A DNA stretch of 64,000 nucleotides from Phycisphaerales bacterium (GCA_020639115.1 JACKHG010000011.1:1-64000); one strand, 5' to 3'. Positions 23,044-32,511 are shown, counted from the stretch's first letter. Numbers and translations are program-made. The notes: a model not told the origin generated them from the sequence alone.

Positions 23044-24459
23044 ATGCCACGTTCGCGCTCCTTGGGCATCATCGTCGGTGGGGGGCCCGCCCCCGGTATC
23101 AACGGTGTGATCGGCGCCGCGTCGATCAACGCCATCAATCATGGTTTTTCCGTTCGCGGGTTTTACGACGGCTTCAGCTGGCTCTCCTCGGAGAAGTTCG
23201 ATCGCCAGCAGCATTCGGTCGAATTGGAGATTCCCGATGTGGCCCGCATCCACTTCGACGGCGGATCGATCCTGCGCACCGCGCGCACCAGCCTGCTCGA
23301 CAAGTCCACGGTAGACGAGCACTCGCGCGTCATTCCCGACGCCGCGAAGGTCGGCAACGTGCTGCGCAACCTCGAGCGCTGCGGGGTCACCCACCTGATC
23401 ACCATCGGCGGCGACGACACCGCGCTGAGCGCCCGCTTCGTCGCGGAGGCGTCCGGCGGAAAGATCCGCGTCGTGCACGTGCCCAAGACGATCGACAACG
23501 ACCTGCCCCTGCCGAGCGACCTGCCGACCTTCGGGTTCAACACCGCCCGGCACTTCGGCGCGGAACTCGTCGCCAACCTCATGGAGGATTCCCGTACGAC
23601 GGGCCGCTGGTACTTCGTCGTGGCGATGGGCCGCAACGCGGGCTTCCTCGCGATGGGCATCGGCAAGGCCGCCGCGGCCACGCTCACGCTGATCCCCGAG
23701 GAGTTCCCCGGCCATACTACCATCAGCAACATCGTCGACGTGCTCGAAGGCGCCATCCTCAAACGCCGCGCCATGGGCCGGCCGGACGGCGTCGCCGTCA
23801 TCGCCGAAGGACTCGCCTACCGGCTCGGTGACGTGGACGAACTCGCCCAACTGCTCGGCAAGGAAGTGCCGGTGGACGCAGCCGGTCACCCGCGCCTTTC
23901 GGAATTCCCGCTGGACGAAATCCTCAAGCGCGAGGTCGCCAAGCGCTTCAAGCAGCGCGGCGACTCGGTCACGATCGTCTCGGAAACGATGGGCTACGAG
24001 TTGCGCTGCGCCCGCCCCACGCCGTTCGACATGGCCTACTGCCGCGACCTCGGCCACGGCGCCGTGACGCTGCTGCTCGAGGACGATCGCTCCCAGGGCG
24101 GCGTGATGGTCACGATCCACGGCGGCGACCTGCGGCCGGTGACGTTCGAGGAACTCATCGACCCCGAGACCAACCGCACGCGGGTACGCCAGGTCGAACT
24201 GAACACGACGCCGTATCTCGTCGCGCGCTCCTACATGATCCGCCTGGAACCCGGCGATTTCGAATCGCGTCAGTCGCTCGAACGGATCGCGGCGCAGGCG
24301 AAGCTGACCGCCGACGAATTCGCCGCCCGCTACAAGCACGTGGTGGACGAGTCGTTCGTGAAGCTGCCGCCGTCGCTCGCCCGCAGCCAGGTCGTGCAGG
24401 TGATGGACGAGCCGATCGAGTCACACCGCTGCGATGCGTCGAAGCTGCTGCCCATGTGA
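23044..24459 (+). CDS. pfp: 6-phosphofructokinase, sequence type indicates pyrophosphate donor
   Basis: A 471-residue PFK that phosphorylates fructose 6-phosphate in glycolysis. The substrate motif is GGGPAPGIN, the donor-binding motif is GGDDTA (residues 122-127), the catalytic loop is PKTIDNDLP (147-155) and MGRNAG binds F6P. In ATP enzymes the first Asp after GGD is Gly and the Lys of PKTIDND is Gly. Both positions here are those of PPi-dependent enzymes (EC 2.7.1.90), which work in both directions. GAGG lies eight bases before ATG 23044. A long open frame upstream is chance. The gene overlaps its convergent neighbour by 39 bp at the 3' end. Confidence 0.88.
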   Translation: MPRSRSLGIIVGGGPAPGINGVIGAASINAINHGFSVRGFYDGFSWLSSEKFDRQQHSVELEIPDVARIHFDGGSILRTARTSLLDKSTVDEHSRVIPDAAKVGNVLRNLERCGVTHLITIGGDDTALSARFVAEASGGKIRVVHVPKTIDNDLPLPSDLPTFGFNTARHFGAELVANLMEDSRTTGRWYFVVAMGRNAGFLAMGIGKAAAATLTLIPEEFPGHTTISNIVDVLEGAILKRRAMGRPDGVAVIAEGLAYRLGDVDELAQLLGKEVPVDAAGHPRLSEFPLDEILKREVAKRFKQRGDSVTIVSETMGYELRCARPTPFDMAYCRDLGHGAVTLLLEDDRSQGGVMVTIHGGDLRPVTFEELIDPETNRTRVRQVELNTTPYLVARSYMIRLEPGDFESRQSLERIAAQAKLTADEFAARYKHVVDESFVKLPPSLARSQVVQVMDEPIESHRCDASKLLPM

Positions 24460-25089
24460 TTCGGCCGAGCGGTCGCGCAGGACGATGAAGGCCGGGGTGA
24501 ACATCACGAAGGCCACGAAGGCGTTCAGCAGCGGCAGGTAAACGGATCCCGGTTGCCGGTTGCCCCACGCGAGCAGGGGCACCTGGGGCCCGAAGTTCAC
24601 GCCGAAAGCGAAGTTCACATTCAACGCCGGGGACACGCACGCGCGGCTGATGACGGTCAAGCCGAGATAAACCGCGGTTGCCGCGAGCAGCGCATCGGGC
24701 GTCCGTACCGCGCGCGGACGCACGAGGACGAGCAGCAGCGGCACGAGATAGAAGTGGTGGGCGGTGGCCGCCCAGGTGGTCCAGCCCGCCGTCCGCAGAT
24801 ACGTCGTGATCCCCAGAGGGAAATCTCCGCCAAGCGCCCAGCCGAGGCAGTCGGCCAGCCAGAGGCCGTGCAGCACCAGCACGTCGATCAGCGCAGTAGC
24901 CACGAGCAGGGGGCGGTCGAGCAACAGTCCTGCCGCCGCCATCAGCAGGCCGATGTGTGACATCCACAGGATCTCGCCCGCGATGCCGGCTGCAATCTTC
25001 ACCACGCACACCAGGCCGAAGTGCGCAAGCATCAACCCGCCGATCGTCCGGCGCGTCGACTTGCGCAAGCGCAGGGGATCCGGAATCAA
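24421..25089 (-). CDS. Unrecognised multi-pass membrane protein
   Basis: A 222-residue protein with about six transmembrane helices, rich in Leu and Ala. Conserved-looking pieces are EILWMSHIGLLMAAAGLL, DCLGWALGGDFPLG and CVSPALNVNFAFGVN. I recall similar unnamed membrane proteins in planctomycetes but no function. The proposed start is TTG 25089, which overlaps the stop of the prepilin gene (TTGA) and has a GGAGG site nine bases upstream; ATG 25032 is the alternative. This coupling suggests work together with the pilin-like protein. Its 3' end overlaps that of the phosphofructokinase gene in antisense. Confidence 0.6.
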   Translation of the reverse strand: MIPDPLRLRKSTRRTIGGLMLAHFGLVCVVKIAAGIAGEILWMSHIGLLMAAAGLLLDRPLLVATALIDVLVLHGLWLADCLGWALGGDFPLGITTYLRTAGWTTWAATAHHFYLVPLLLVLVRPRAVRTPDALLAATAVYLGLTVISRACVSPALNVNFAFGVNFGPQVPLLAWGNRQPGSVYLPLLNAFVAFVMFTPAFIVLRDRSAESHGQQLRRIAAV

Positions 25090-25598
25090 GACGCGCCCCC
25101 TCCTCCACCGCCGCCCAGGTCGGATTCGGATGAGTCGTTCACTTCGTTGTAGTAGGCGAGTGTTGCGGCGTCGCTGCCCACATAGGCGACGCGTGCGCGA
25201 ATAAGACCATTCGTCGGGTTGTACCAGAACGCGCCGGCGGATGACCCATCGAGTACCTTGTCGGGCGGATGCGTGCGGTTGGGCGTGCTGTCGACTTCCA
25301 CGGCGGGAACGCCGAACGTATTTTCCGGATGGGTCAGACCGGGCCCGGCGGAGAACCAGCTGCTGTCGACGGTCGCGGGATAGGCCGGCGGCGTGGCCCG
25401 GTGGTATCCGACGTCGATGAGGGTGCGCAGTGACGTGAGGGTGCTCTTCAGTGTCGCCGCGTTGGCCTCGTGGGACGCATCGGAAAACTGGGGCACGACG
25501 ATGGTCGCGAGAATGCCGATGATCACCACGACAATGAGAACCTCGACGAGCGTGAATCCACTCCGCCGCTTGTACATTTTCGAGTGAACGTCGGCCAT
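25086..25598 (-). CDS. Prepilin-like protein with Gly-rich tail
   Basis: A 170-residue protein with a prepilin leader (MYKRRSG) and helix FTLVEVLIVVVIIGILATIVVP, with Glu at +5 as needed for cleavage and methylation. After the helix come a short globular part and the C-terminus SSESDLGGGGGGGAS. This is a GspG/PilE-like pseudopilin, probably assembled in the envelope. ATG 25598 was chosen because longer forms add sequence with no motif. It heads a two-gene unit with the membrane protein at 24421. Confidence 0.8.
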   Translation of the reverse strand: MADVHSKMYKRRSGFTLVEVLIVVVIIGILATIVVPQFSDASHEANAATLKSTLTSLRTLIDVGYHRATPPAYPATVDSSWFSAGPGLTHPENTFGVPAVEVDSTPNRTHPPDKVLDGSSAGAFWYNPTNGLIRARVAYVGSDAATLAYYNEVNDSSESDLGGGGGGGAS

Positions 25599-25834
25599 GG
25601 CAATCCCGTTCTGAACCTCGCTCTGCGAGCCCTTCTTGAAGCAGATAGTCGGCGCGGTGGTGGAAATATCGCGTGCCACTCGGTCCCTGGACTGCGGAAC
25701 AGCCCTGCGGATATATCGTACGGCTGCGGCGATCTCCACAACCCGAACCGCACGCGTGATCGCGATCGACCGACGGGCGCATGATCGGCGCGGTCGTCCG
25801 CATGTTTTCGGATCAAAGGGCCACCGGTCCCCGG

Positions 25835-26437
25835 TCAGCGGCTGGTTCTCGGACGCTGGCACGGCGGCAGCAGATCGATCAGCATGGATAGGCGCGTGAT
25901 GACATGGTCGGCCTGGTCGGCGCAGTCTGGACGCTGGCGGTCGCCGATCATCAGCACGGTCGTACAGCCCGCCGCGTGGCCGGTCTGCAGGTCTATGAGG
26001 TGATCCCCAATCATCCAGCTCGCCCGCGGCGCGGCCTGCGCCGCGGCGCAGAGCTCCAGCACCGGCTGGGGCGACGGCTTGATGACGCCGTCGTCGCGGG
26101 TGCGGAGGAAATCGACCGCAAGATCAAAGCGGCGAATGACGTGCTCGGCCCAGCGGCGGGCGTTGCGCGTCAGGATCGCCACGGGCCAGCCGCGCTGCCG
26201 AACCGCAGCCAGGGTCTCGGCGGCGCCTGCATGCAGCCGGGCGCCTTCCGCGGCGCGGCGCTCGTGGGCTTCGAGCACGGCGTCGGCCCGGCTGCGGGCC
26301 GCAGCGTCGAGCTGTGCGAGCGACTCGAGGATCGGCCCTGGCGGCAGGCCGATCTCGGCGCGGATGGCGTCGAAGTCGAGCACGGGGACCGTGAGCGTGC
26401 CGTCCATGTCGAAGATAAGCATGCCCCCCGGCGTCAT
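25835..26437 (-). CDS. HAD-superfamily phosphatase (Gph/PGP-like)
   Basis: A 200-residue HAD hydrolase with all four motifs: FDMDGTLT (nucleophile Asp), LTRN (motif II), KPSPQP (motif III Lys) and IGDHLIDLQTGHAAG (motif IV). The helical cap between motifs I and II is the PGP-like (C1) type. It probably removes phosphate from a small metabolite. AAGGAG sits seven bases upstream of ATG 26437. It lies next to rsmJ on the same strand, 94 bp downstream of it. Confidence 0.83.
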   Translation of the reverse strand: MTPGGMLIFDMDGTLTVPVLDFDAIRAEIGLPPGPILESLAQLDAAARSRADAVLEAHERRAAEGARLHAGAAETLAAVRQRGWPVAILTRNARRWAEHVIRRFDLAVDFLRTRDDGVIKPSPQPVLELCAAAQAAPRASWMIGDHLIDLQTGHAAGCTTVLMIGDRQRPDCADQADHVITRLSMLIDLLPPCQRPRTSR

Positions 26438-26531
26438 CCCGCGCTCCTTGCGCTTGGTTTGAGTTCCCCTCGTGCAGCAACAGAATACCCGTCAGGCGGC
26501 GACGGTGCCATGCACCGCGGGTTGTGGAACT

Positions 26532-27350
26532 TCAACCACCGGACGCTGACCCGCGCACGCCGACCATGTAGACGTCATACCGTGTCGTCTTGTCGGCGTG
26601 GGCATGCGTGGGATCGGGCGCGAGCGGCGGCGCGTGGCGGTGTCGCTTGACCACGACGCGCCGGCGGGCCGTCGCGCGGGCGACCTCGAAGAGATCAGCC
26701 GCGTCGGGATCGTCGCCGACCAGATGCCTCAGGACGCGCATCTCGATCTTGACCAGGGCCGACTTCTTCTTCGGCGGGAACATGGGATCGAGGTAGACGA
26801 CGTCCGGCGCGTCGGCCGGTGGGAGCGAACGCAGGTACGCGCGGGCGTCGCCCGGCCACACCCGCAGACGTCCGTCGAGCTGCTCCGCGATGTCAGGCTC
26901 CCGCATGGCCCGCGCGACGCCGTCCTCCAGCAGAGCGAAGAGAATCGCGGAGCGTTCAATCGCGGTCACGTGGCAGCCATGGTAGGCGAGCCGGAATGCG
27001 TCGCGACCGAGGCCGGCGGTCGCGTCGAGCACGGTGGGCCGGCCGGACGAGAAGCCGATGGCGGTGTAGAGCAGGCCGAAGCGATTCACGCGCCGGGCGT
27101 ACCCCTGCGGCCCCTCCACGAAGTCCACGCAGAGCGGCTTGGGGCCGCCCCGTTGAGGAAACCGCAACTCGATCCGTTCCGCCGTCACCGCCAGCAGGAT
27201 GTCGGCGTCGGCCGTGTCGGAATCGGCAAGCGGCAGACGGCAGCGCTCGGCGATCTCGGCAGCGCGCACCAGCGTGGTGGGGCTGCCATCGCCCGGGAGG
27301 ACGACGACGTTTGCGGAAGCCGCGTTATCATGGTCGCTCGCGGATGGCAT
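26532..27350 (-). CDS. rsmJ: 16S rRNA (guanine1516-N2)-methyltransferase RsmJ
   Basis: A 272-residue SAM-dependent methyltransferase. Motif I is LDATAGLGRDAF, followed by VTAIERS as the acidic strand end. The RsmJ-specific block is DVVYLDPMFPPKKKSALVKIEMRVLRHLVG, with DADLFEVAR and RRVVVKRHRHAPPL after it. The family modifies G1516 of 16S rRNA. The frame is open 33 codons further upstream; ATG 27350 is preferred as the conserved part needs nothing before it. Confidence 0.87.
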   Translation of the reverse strand: MPSASDHDNAASANVVVLPGDGSPTTLVRAAEIAERCRLPLADSDTADADILLAVTAERIELRFPQRGGPKPLCVDFVEGPQGYARRVNRFGLLYTAIGFSSGRPTVLDATAGLGRDAFRLAYHGCHVTAIERSAILFALLEDGVARAMREPDIAEQLDGRLRVWPGDARAYLRSLPPADAPDVVYLDPMFPPKKKSALVKIEMRVLRHLVGDDPDAADLFEVARATARRRVVVKRHRHAPPLAPDPTHAHADKTTRYDVYMVGVRGSASGG

Positions 27351-27447
27351 GCACCGGCATCTTACCGCGAGGCAGGGAGGTTGGCTTGTGGAAGCGCCGG
27401 CGTCCAGCCGCGGGGGTGGGGGCCCCGCGTCGCTCGTACAGGTGGTC

Positions 27448-28626
27448 ATGACCGAAGTCCGACATCGCCGCGCGGTGATTCTGCTCGCCTTCGTCGCGTT
27501 CGTCAGCCTGGGGCTGCCGGACGGCGTGCTCGGCGTGGCGTGGCCGTCGATCCGCGCGACGTTTCATCAGCCCATCAGCCGCATCGCCTGGCTGCTGGGG
27601 GCGGGCACCTGCGGTTACCTCCTTTCGAGCTTCTTTTCCGGGCAGATCATCCGCGCACGCGGCGTCGGCGAACTGCTGGTCGGCAGTTGCGTGCTCGCCA
27701 GCGGCGCACTCGCGGGCTTCGCGCTGGCACCCGCGTGGGTGGCGCTGCCGGCGTTCGGCTTCATCGGCGGGCTCGCCGGCGGCGCGATCGATGCGGGCAT
27801 CAACACGTTCGCAGCCGACCGCTTCTCCGCGCGGATCGTGAACTGGCTGCACGCGTTCTGGGGGGTCGGTGCGACGCTGGGCCCGCTGCTGATCACTGCT
27901 GTCCTGGCGGCGCACCAGCCGTGGCGCGTCGGCTATGGCATTCTCGCGGCGGGGCTCGGCGTGCTGGCGGTGCTTTTCACCTTGACGCGCGGATGGTGGC
28001 AATTGGGGCACGATTCGGCAGGCGATCCCGCGCCCGCGACAGCCCGAGTCGGCGAGTCGCTGCGCCAGCTCACCGTCGTGCTGCACGCGGCGCTCTTCTT
28101 GGTTTATGCCGGCGTGGAATCGACGGCGGGCCAGTTGCTCTACAGCCTGTTCACCGAGGCGCGCGGCATCGCCCCGCCGGTCGCGGGCATCGTCGTGGGC
28201 GCGTACTGGGCCGCGTTGACGTCCGGACGCATCCTGTTCGGACAGGTGGCGACGCGCGTCAGCCGGCGAAGCGTCGTTCGCATCGGAACGGTGCTGGCGC
28301 CCTGCGCCGCGGGACTCCTGCTGTGCCGCGACGTACCGGTCATCGGCATGGGCGGCGCGGTGCTGCTGGGGTTCGCGCTCGCTCCGATTTTTCCCACGCT
28401 CATCTCGCTGACGCCGCAGCGCGTCGGCCCGTACTTCGCGCCGCAGGCCGTGGGTTTCCAGGTGGCTGGTGCGGCGGTCGGCAGCGCGGTCTTCCCGGGA
28501 CTCGTGGGCCTGCTGGCCAGGCGGTTCAGCCTGGAAGTGCTGGGCGTACACCTGCTGGCAGCCGCGCTCGTTCTGCTCGCCCTGCACGAGCTGGGTCCCT
28601 GGCGCCGGCCACGCCCGCCGCAGTAG
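27448..28626 (+). CDS. MFS transporter
   Basis: A 392-residue major facilitator protein with about 12 helices in two halves. The first loop reads FVSLGLPDGVLGVAWPSIRATF, and the second-half loop has the A/G motif VATRVSRRSVVRIG. FP-x-x-ISLTP (IFPTLISLTPQRVG) and the overall layout resemble the fucose/sugar porter branch, but the substrate is not safe to name. The ATG at 27448 follows AGGTGG. It is divergent from rsmJ (97 bp between the starts). Confidence 0.83.
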   Translation: MTEVRHRRAVILLAFVAFVSLGLPDGVLGVAWPSIRATFHQPISRIAWLLGAGTCGYLLSSFFSGQIIRARGVGELLVGSCVLASGALAGFALAPAWVALPAFGFIGGLAGGAIDAGINTFAADRFSARIVNWLHAFWGVGATLGPLLITAVLAAHQPWRVGYGILAAGLGVLAVLFTLTRGWWQLGHDSAGDPAPATARVGESLRQLTVVLHAALFLVYAGVESTAGQLLYSLFTEARGIAPPVAGIVVGAYWAALTSGRILFGQVATRVSRRSVVRIGTVLAPCAAGLLLCRDVPVIGMGGAVLLGFALAPIFPTLISLTPQRVGPYFAPQAVGFQVAGAAVGSAVFPGLVGLLARRFSLEVLGVHLLAAALVLLALHELGPWRRPRPPQ

Positions 28627-28820
28627 TCGCCGCTCGGTCCATCTGAGCCGCAGAATGACCGCGCCCACGCACGTCATCTTGGAGTTCGCTAATCCTCCGC
28701 CCCTTCAAGTTAATTCTGGCTAAGCCGGCTCGCGCCACTCGCGCCGCAGTTCATGCTTGATGTGTGCCGGGATTGCGTGATGGCCCAAGTCGGACGGAGC
28801 GAACGAGAGGAGGCTTTGCG

Positions 28821-29228
28821 ATGACACGACGGGCGACGGGAATTCTGACGGCAGTTGTGGTGTGTGGCCTGGGGGCGAGTGTGGCGTGGTGCGCGGGCGC
28901 GCTGCAGAGCGACGTGCTGACCATTGCAATTCAGGTTTCACCCAGCACCATCGTGCTGGGCCTCGACAAGGGATCATCGGTGACAGTGCATACGGACCTT
29001 CCGTTCGGCATGGTCGACCGGGGCACCGTGGCGCTGAACGGCGTGGCCGCAGCGTCCACCTTCGCCGACAGTTGCGGCAACCTTGTCGCCAAGTTCCACC
29101 AGGAAGACATCGAGGCGATCGTGGCGCCGCCGACGGCGACGCTTGCGCTGACCGGCACGACGACCGACGGGACCGCGTTCGCGGGCTCGGACCGGGTGCG
29201 GGTGATCGTGGATCCCTCGCCGAAGTGA
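28821..29228 (+). CDS. Small exported protein, function unknown
   Basis: A 135-residue protein with a clear signal peptide (ILTAVVVCGLGASVAWCAGA). The mature part has a beta-rich look (SVTVHTDLPFGMVD, TVALNGVAAAST, ATLALTGTTTDGTAF), as in small Ig-like folds, with no known domain. The AGGAGG site nine bases before ATG 28821 is strong. A start at 28764 would place the signal peptide 19 residues in and is less likely. Confidence 0.6.
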   Translation: MTRRATGILTAVVVCGLGASVAWCAGALQSDVLTIAIQVSPSTIVLGLDKGSSVTVHTDLPFGMVDRGTVALNGVAAASTFADSCGNLVAKFHQEDIEAIVAPPTATLALTGTTTDGTAFAGSDRVRVIVDPSPK

Positions 29229-29387
29229 CGGTCATCGAACCCCGTGCTTTACCCAAGCAGCCGATTTCGGGCCGCTGGCCAGGGCCGACGAGCTCTGGCG
29301 CGGCGCCGAATCGGCTGCTGTTTACAGCGACAGGGGCAGGGCCGCAGCGCCGACGGTGCGAAGTTCCCAAGAATGCTGTAGTGGATG

Positions 29388-29597
29388 TCAGGCGAACCGG
29401 CTGGCGAGGACGAGCAGCAGCACGATGATGGTGCCGACGATAGCCAGGAAGGTGAAGACGGCGCGCTGGCCCTCGGCACGGCCCTCCGCGCCCTCCGCCT
29501 CGGCTTCCGTCTCGATGGCGACGAAGTCACAGCGGCACTGGGAACAGTAGTTCGCGTGCTCCGGGAGGATCTGGCCACAGTTTGGGCATTTCTTCAT
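29388..29597 (-). CDS. Zinc-ribbon protein with one C-terminal membrane helix
   Basis: A 69-residue protein with MKKCPNCGQILPEHANYCSQC at the N-terminus, a four-Cys zinc ribbon (CPNC...CSQC), then an acidic linker and a single helix AVFTFLAIVGTIIVLLLVLA. It is oriented with the ribbon in the cytoplasm. ATG 29597 was preferred; ATG 29621 would add eight residues. Confidence 0.6.
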   Translation of the reverse strand: MKKCPNCGQILPEHANYCSQCRCDFVAIETEAEAEGAEGRAEGQRAVFTFLAIVGTIIVLLLVLASRFA

Positions 29598-29683
29598 GGC
29601 GTTAGCATCCGCGCGTTCCATCCTACTACCCCCGCTTCCCCCGCTACAAGGGCGGAGGCTGTAGAGGCAGTCGCGGAGCGTGC

Positions 29684-30475
29684 TCAGCCGTTGTCGCCGT
29701 CGAGCAGTCCACCGAGGCCGCCGAGAATGCTGCCCTCGCCGCGCCGCTTGCCACCGGCCCGCGGGGCACTCGCAATCACCCGGTCCGCCAGGCGGCTGAA
29801 GGGCAGCGACTGCAACCAGACCCGCCCGGGGCCGGTCATGTGCGCGAAGAACAGCCCCTCGCCGCCGAAGAACGCCGTCTTGATCCCCCCGACAAACTTG
29901 ATGTCGTATTGCACGCTCGGGGTGAACGCGACCAGACACCCGGTGTCCACGCGCAGCGTCTGACCCGCCTCGAGGTCGATCGGCACGATCGTCCCGCCCG
30001 CATGGATGAAACACAATCCGTCGCCCGTCAGCCGCTGCAGGATGAACCCCTCGCCGCCGAAGAAACCCGTACCGAGCCGCTTGGTGAACTCGATGCCCAC
30101 GTCCACGCCCCGCGCACTGCACAGGTACGCGTCCTTCTGGCAGAGCATCTTGCCGCCGAACTCGGTCAGGTCGAAGGGAATGATCTTCCCGGGATACGGC
30201 GCGGCGAACGCGACCTCCTCGCGCTGGGAGGCGATATTGGTGAACACCGTGATGAAGAAACTCTCGCCGGTGAGCATCCGCTTGCCGGCCTTGAACAGCG
30301 AGCCGAACAGCCCGCCCGAGCCGTGCGGATCCATCCGCGTGTCCATCTCGATGCCGCTGCTCATGTAGCACATCGCCCCGGCCTCCGCGAGGACCGCCTC
30401 GCCGGGGTCGAGCGTGATGACAACCATCTGCATGTCGTCGCCGATGAGTTCGTAGTCGATGACGTCCGCGGGCAT
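29684..30475 (-). CDS. AIM24/TIGR00266 family protein
   Basis: A 263-residue protein of the AIM24 (TIGR00266) family. The duplicated beta-strand blocks are present: MVVITLDPGEAVLAEAGAM, SFFITVFTN, FGGEGFILQRLTGDG and FFGGEGLFFAHMTGPG. The C-terminal ILGGLGGLLDG is a typical Gly-rich tail. The role of the family is unknown; a mitochondrial relative is linked to membrane organisation. AAGGAG precedes ATG 30475. Confidence 0.85.
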   Translation of the reverse strand: MPADVIDYELIGDDMQMVVITLDPGEAVLAEAGAMCYMSSGIEMDTRMDPHGSGGLFGSLFKAGKRMLTGESFFITVFTNIASQREEVAFAAPYPGKIIPFDLTEFGGKMLCQKDAYLCSARGVDVGIEFTKRLGTGFFGGEGFILQRLTGDGLCFIHAGGTIVPIDLEAGQTLRVDTGCLVAFTPSVQYDIKFVGGIKTAFFGGEGLFFAHMTGPGRVWLQSLPFSRLADRVIASAPRAGGKRRGEGSILGGLGGLLDGDNG

Positions 30476-30508
30476 GAGCGTTCTCCTTGAAACCGAGGTC
30501 CCCAGATG

Positions 30509-31120
30509 CTAAGGCTCGCGAGCTTCTTCGCAAGTCTCGCCACACGACGACCCCAGCACGTGCCCCAAGCGATAGGAGCGTGCAGCGCTGATGAGACACT
30601 CAAAGTCTTCGCGGGCCGCCGCTATGTTGTGAAGTGGAAGCGTCCTGCCTTCGGTGGTTTCGACGTGCAGGCTACGTCCCTGGGAGCCGGTCAAATGAAA
30701 CTCGCGGACACGCGGCCAGTCCACGATGTGGACCCGTAGACCAGTGCGGTACATGAGTCCTGCAGGTGCAGCGGCCACGAACGGACCGCGCTTGTACGCG
30801 ACGGTCGCGTATGCGAACAGGATTGAATAAACCAACGGGAAACCAATGACCAGGATCGGGCTTGGTGGCCCAGACGCCGGCATGTAGCCAACCTGAAACA
30901 GCAGTATCACCAGGCAGGACCCAGTGAAACGCAAGAAGCTCCGCGGTGCACATGCATACGTGTTGACGTCGTACGCGAAACCACACTCGGGACAGCTATG
31001 CGGGCACGGGAGGCCTTGCAGGCTGTAGCGGCAGACCGGACAGGTCTGCGGCGGTCCCGGTTGAGGAACGCCCGATTCCGTGTAGCCGGGCGGCTCGATG
31101 ATGCGATTGATCCGAATCAT
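30509..31120 (-). CDS. Zinc-ribbon membrane protein with PH-like C-terminus
   Basis: A 203-residue protein. The N-terminus has the double-Cys ribbon CPVCRYSLQGLP...CPECGF, followed by two helices (SFLRFTGSCLVILLFQVGY and ILVIGFPLVYSILFA). The C-terminal part (GLRVHIVDWPRVREFHLT... LHVETTEGRTLPL) looks like a bacterial PH-like or photosystem-Psb28-like beta domain. Ten bases separate its start from the end of the MFS gene at 31130, so the two probably share an mRNA. Belongs to the local zinc-ribbon group. Confidence 0.6.
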   Translation of the reverse strand: MIRINRIIEPPGYTESGVPQPGPPQTCPVCRYSLQGLPCPHSCPECGFAYDVNTYACAPRSFLRFTGSCLVILLFQVGYMPASGPPSPILVIGFPLVYSILFAYATVAYKRGPFVAAAPAGLMYRTGLRVHIVDWPRVREFHLTGSQGRSLHVETTEGRTLPLHNIAAAREDFECLISAARSYRLGHVLGSSCGETCEEAREP

Positions 31121-31129
31121 GGCTGCGAC

Positions 31130-32383
31130 CTACATGTTGGCGACCGTGGCTTCTTCTGCGGGCGCGGCAGCCGTTGTCGCCGTCGGCGGGTGCTCGCGGA
31201 TGCGTCGCCGGATCGAGAAATACAGGAGCGCGGCCGTCGCAGACGCCCCCAGGCAGCCCAGCCACAACGCCTGCCCGCCGTGCCGCGCCAGCACCTCGCC
31301 GCCCAGCGGAATACCCACCACGCTGCCGCCGGCGAAACACATGCTCAGCACACCCATGTACCGCGCCCGCAGCCGCGGCGGGGCCAGGTCGGAGACGATC
31401 GGCTGAACCAGCACCGCAGCCATCATCTCCCCAGCCGTCCAGACCACCACCGTACCTACGAACGCGAGCGGCGTGTGTGCGAACGCGATGAGGCCGAAGC
31501 CTACGCCGGTGACCAGGGACGAGAGCGGCATCAGCCGCGACCGGTCGAAGCGCATCAGCCACGCTGCAAAGGGCAGTTGCAGCAGCGCAATCATCGCGCC
31601 GTTCACCGCGATGATCTGGCCGTACTGCTCCTTGCCGATCCCAAGATCCTTGAAGTAGAGCGGCAGCGTGGACACCGCCTGCATGTACATCATCGAAATG
31701 GCCAGCGTCGCCAGGCAGAAGACGACGAAGGTGCCGTCGGTGACCACGTGGCGCAGACCGGCTGAACTACTCGACTGCGCATGCGCCGACGCGGCGTGCT
31801 CGGCGTGGGCGAGGTGCAGCGACTCGCGAATCCCCACGACGATGATCACGCCCAGGCACGTCGTGGTCGCCGCGTCGATCCAGAAAAGCCAATGGTACGA
31901 CGAGCGCTCGACGATGAAGCCGCCCACGACGGGCGCAATGCTGAACCCCAGGTTGATCGCGACGTACTGCAGGCTGTACGCGGCCTTGCGCAGCCCCGGC
32001 GGCGTCACGTCGGCGATCATCGCCGAGCACGCGGGGCGGAACATCTCGCCAACGAAACCGAGCACGCCCACGCACGCGACCATGCTCCACTTGTTCGTCA
32101 GGAAGCTCAGCGTGAACATCAGCGTCGCCGACCCGAACGTCGCGACGACCATCGTCACGCGCCGGCCGACGGCGTCCGCGAAATGCCCGCCGACGAGCAC
32201 CGCGCCCATGCACCCCAGCCCGTATGTCGCCATGCCCCACGTGGCGAACCGCATGGTGGTGTGCAGATGCTCCACCAGATAGAGCGTCAGAAACGGAATC
32301 AGCAGCGTGCCCGCGCGGTTGATCAGCGTGCCCAGCGAGAGCACGTACACGGTGCGCGGTAGTTGCAGATAGGTTCGCAGCAT
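31130..32383 (-). CDS. MFS transporter, MdtH/YdeE-like
   Basis: A 417-residue MFS protein with 12 predicted helices. The drug-efflux-type loop GGHFADAVGRRVTM (motif A) follows the second helix, and the motif C-like GFSIAPVVGGFI lies in the fifth. The C-terminal tail is rich in Ala and Thr. Probably a drug or metabolite exporter; substrate unknown. The start at ATG 32383 lies in a 130-bp gap shared with the divergent TlpA-like gene. Confidence 0.85.
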   Translation of the reverse strand: MLRTYLQLPRTVYVLSLGTLINRAGTLLIPFLTLYLVEHLHTTMRFATWGMATYGLGCMGAVLVGGHFADAVGRRVTMVVATFGSATLMFTLSFLTNKWSMVACVGVLGFVGEMFRPACSAMIADVTPPGLRKAAYSLQYVAINLGFSIAPVVGGFIVERSSYHWLFWIDAATTTCLGVIIVVGIRESLHLAHAEHAASAHAQSSSSAGLRHVVTDGTFVVFCLATLAISMMYMQAVSTLPLYFKDLGIGKEQYGQIIAVNGAMIALLQLPFAAWLMRFDRSRLMPLSSLVTGVGFGLIAFAHTPLAFVGTVVVWTAGEMMAAVLVQPIVSDLAPPRLRARYMGVLSMCFAGGSVVGIPLGGEVLARHGGQALWLGCLGASATAALLYFSIRRRIREHPPTATTAAAPAEEATVANM

Positions 32384-32511
32384 GGCCTCAGTCGATCGGG
32401 CGCAAGCGCGGACCGGGGTGCCGGCCCGCGTGCTGGCGCGGCATGCTACCCGACGCGGCGGGCGGCTGCGAGCCGTTGTGAGGGCTCGCCGCGACCGATA
32501 CCATGCCCTCC

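Noticed and set aside
26598..28646. 682-codon plus-strand frame over rsmJ and the MFS gene
   Set aside because: Arg-rich shadow of genes with clear motifs in other frames.
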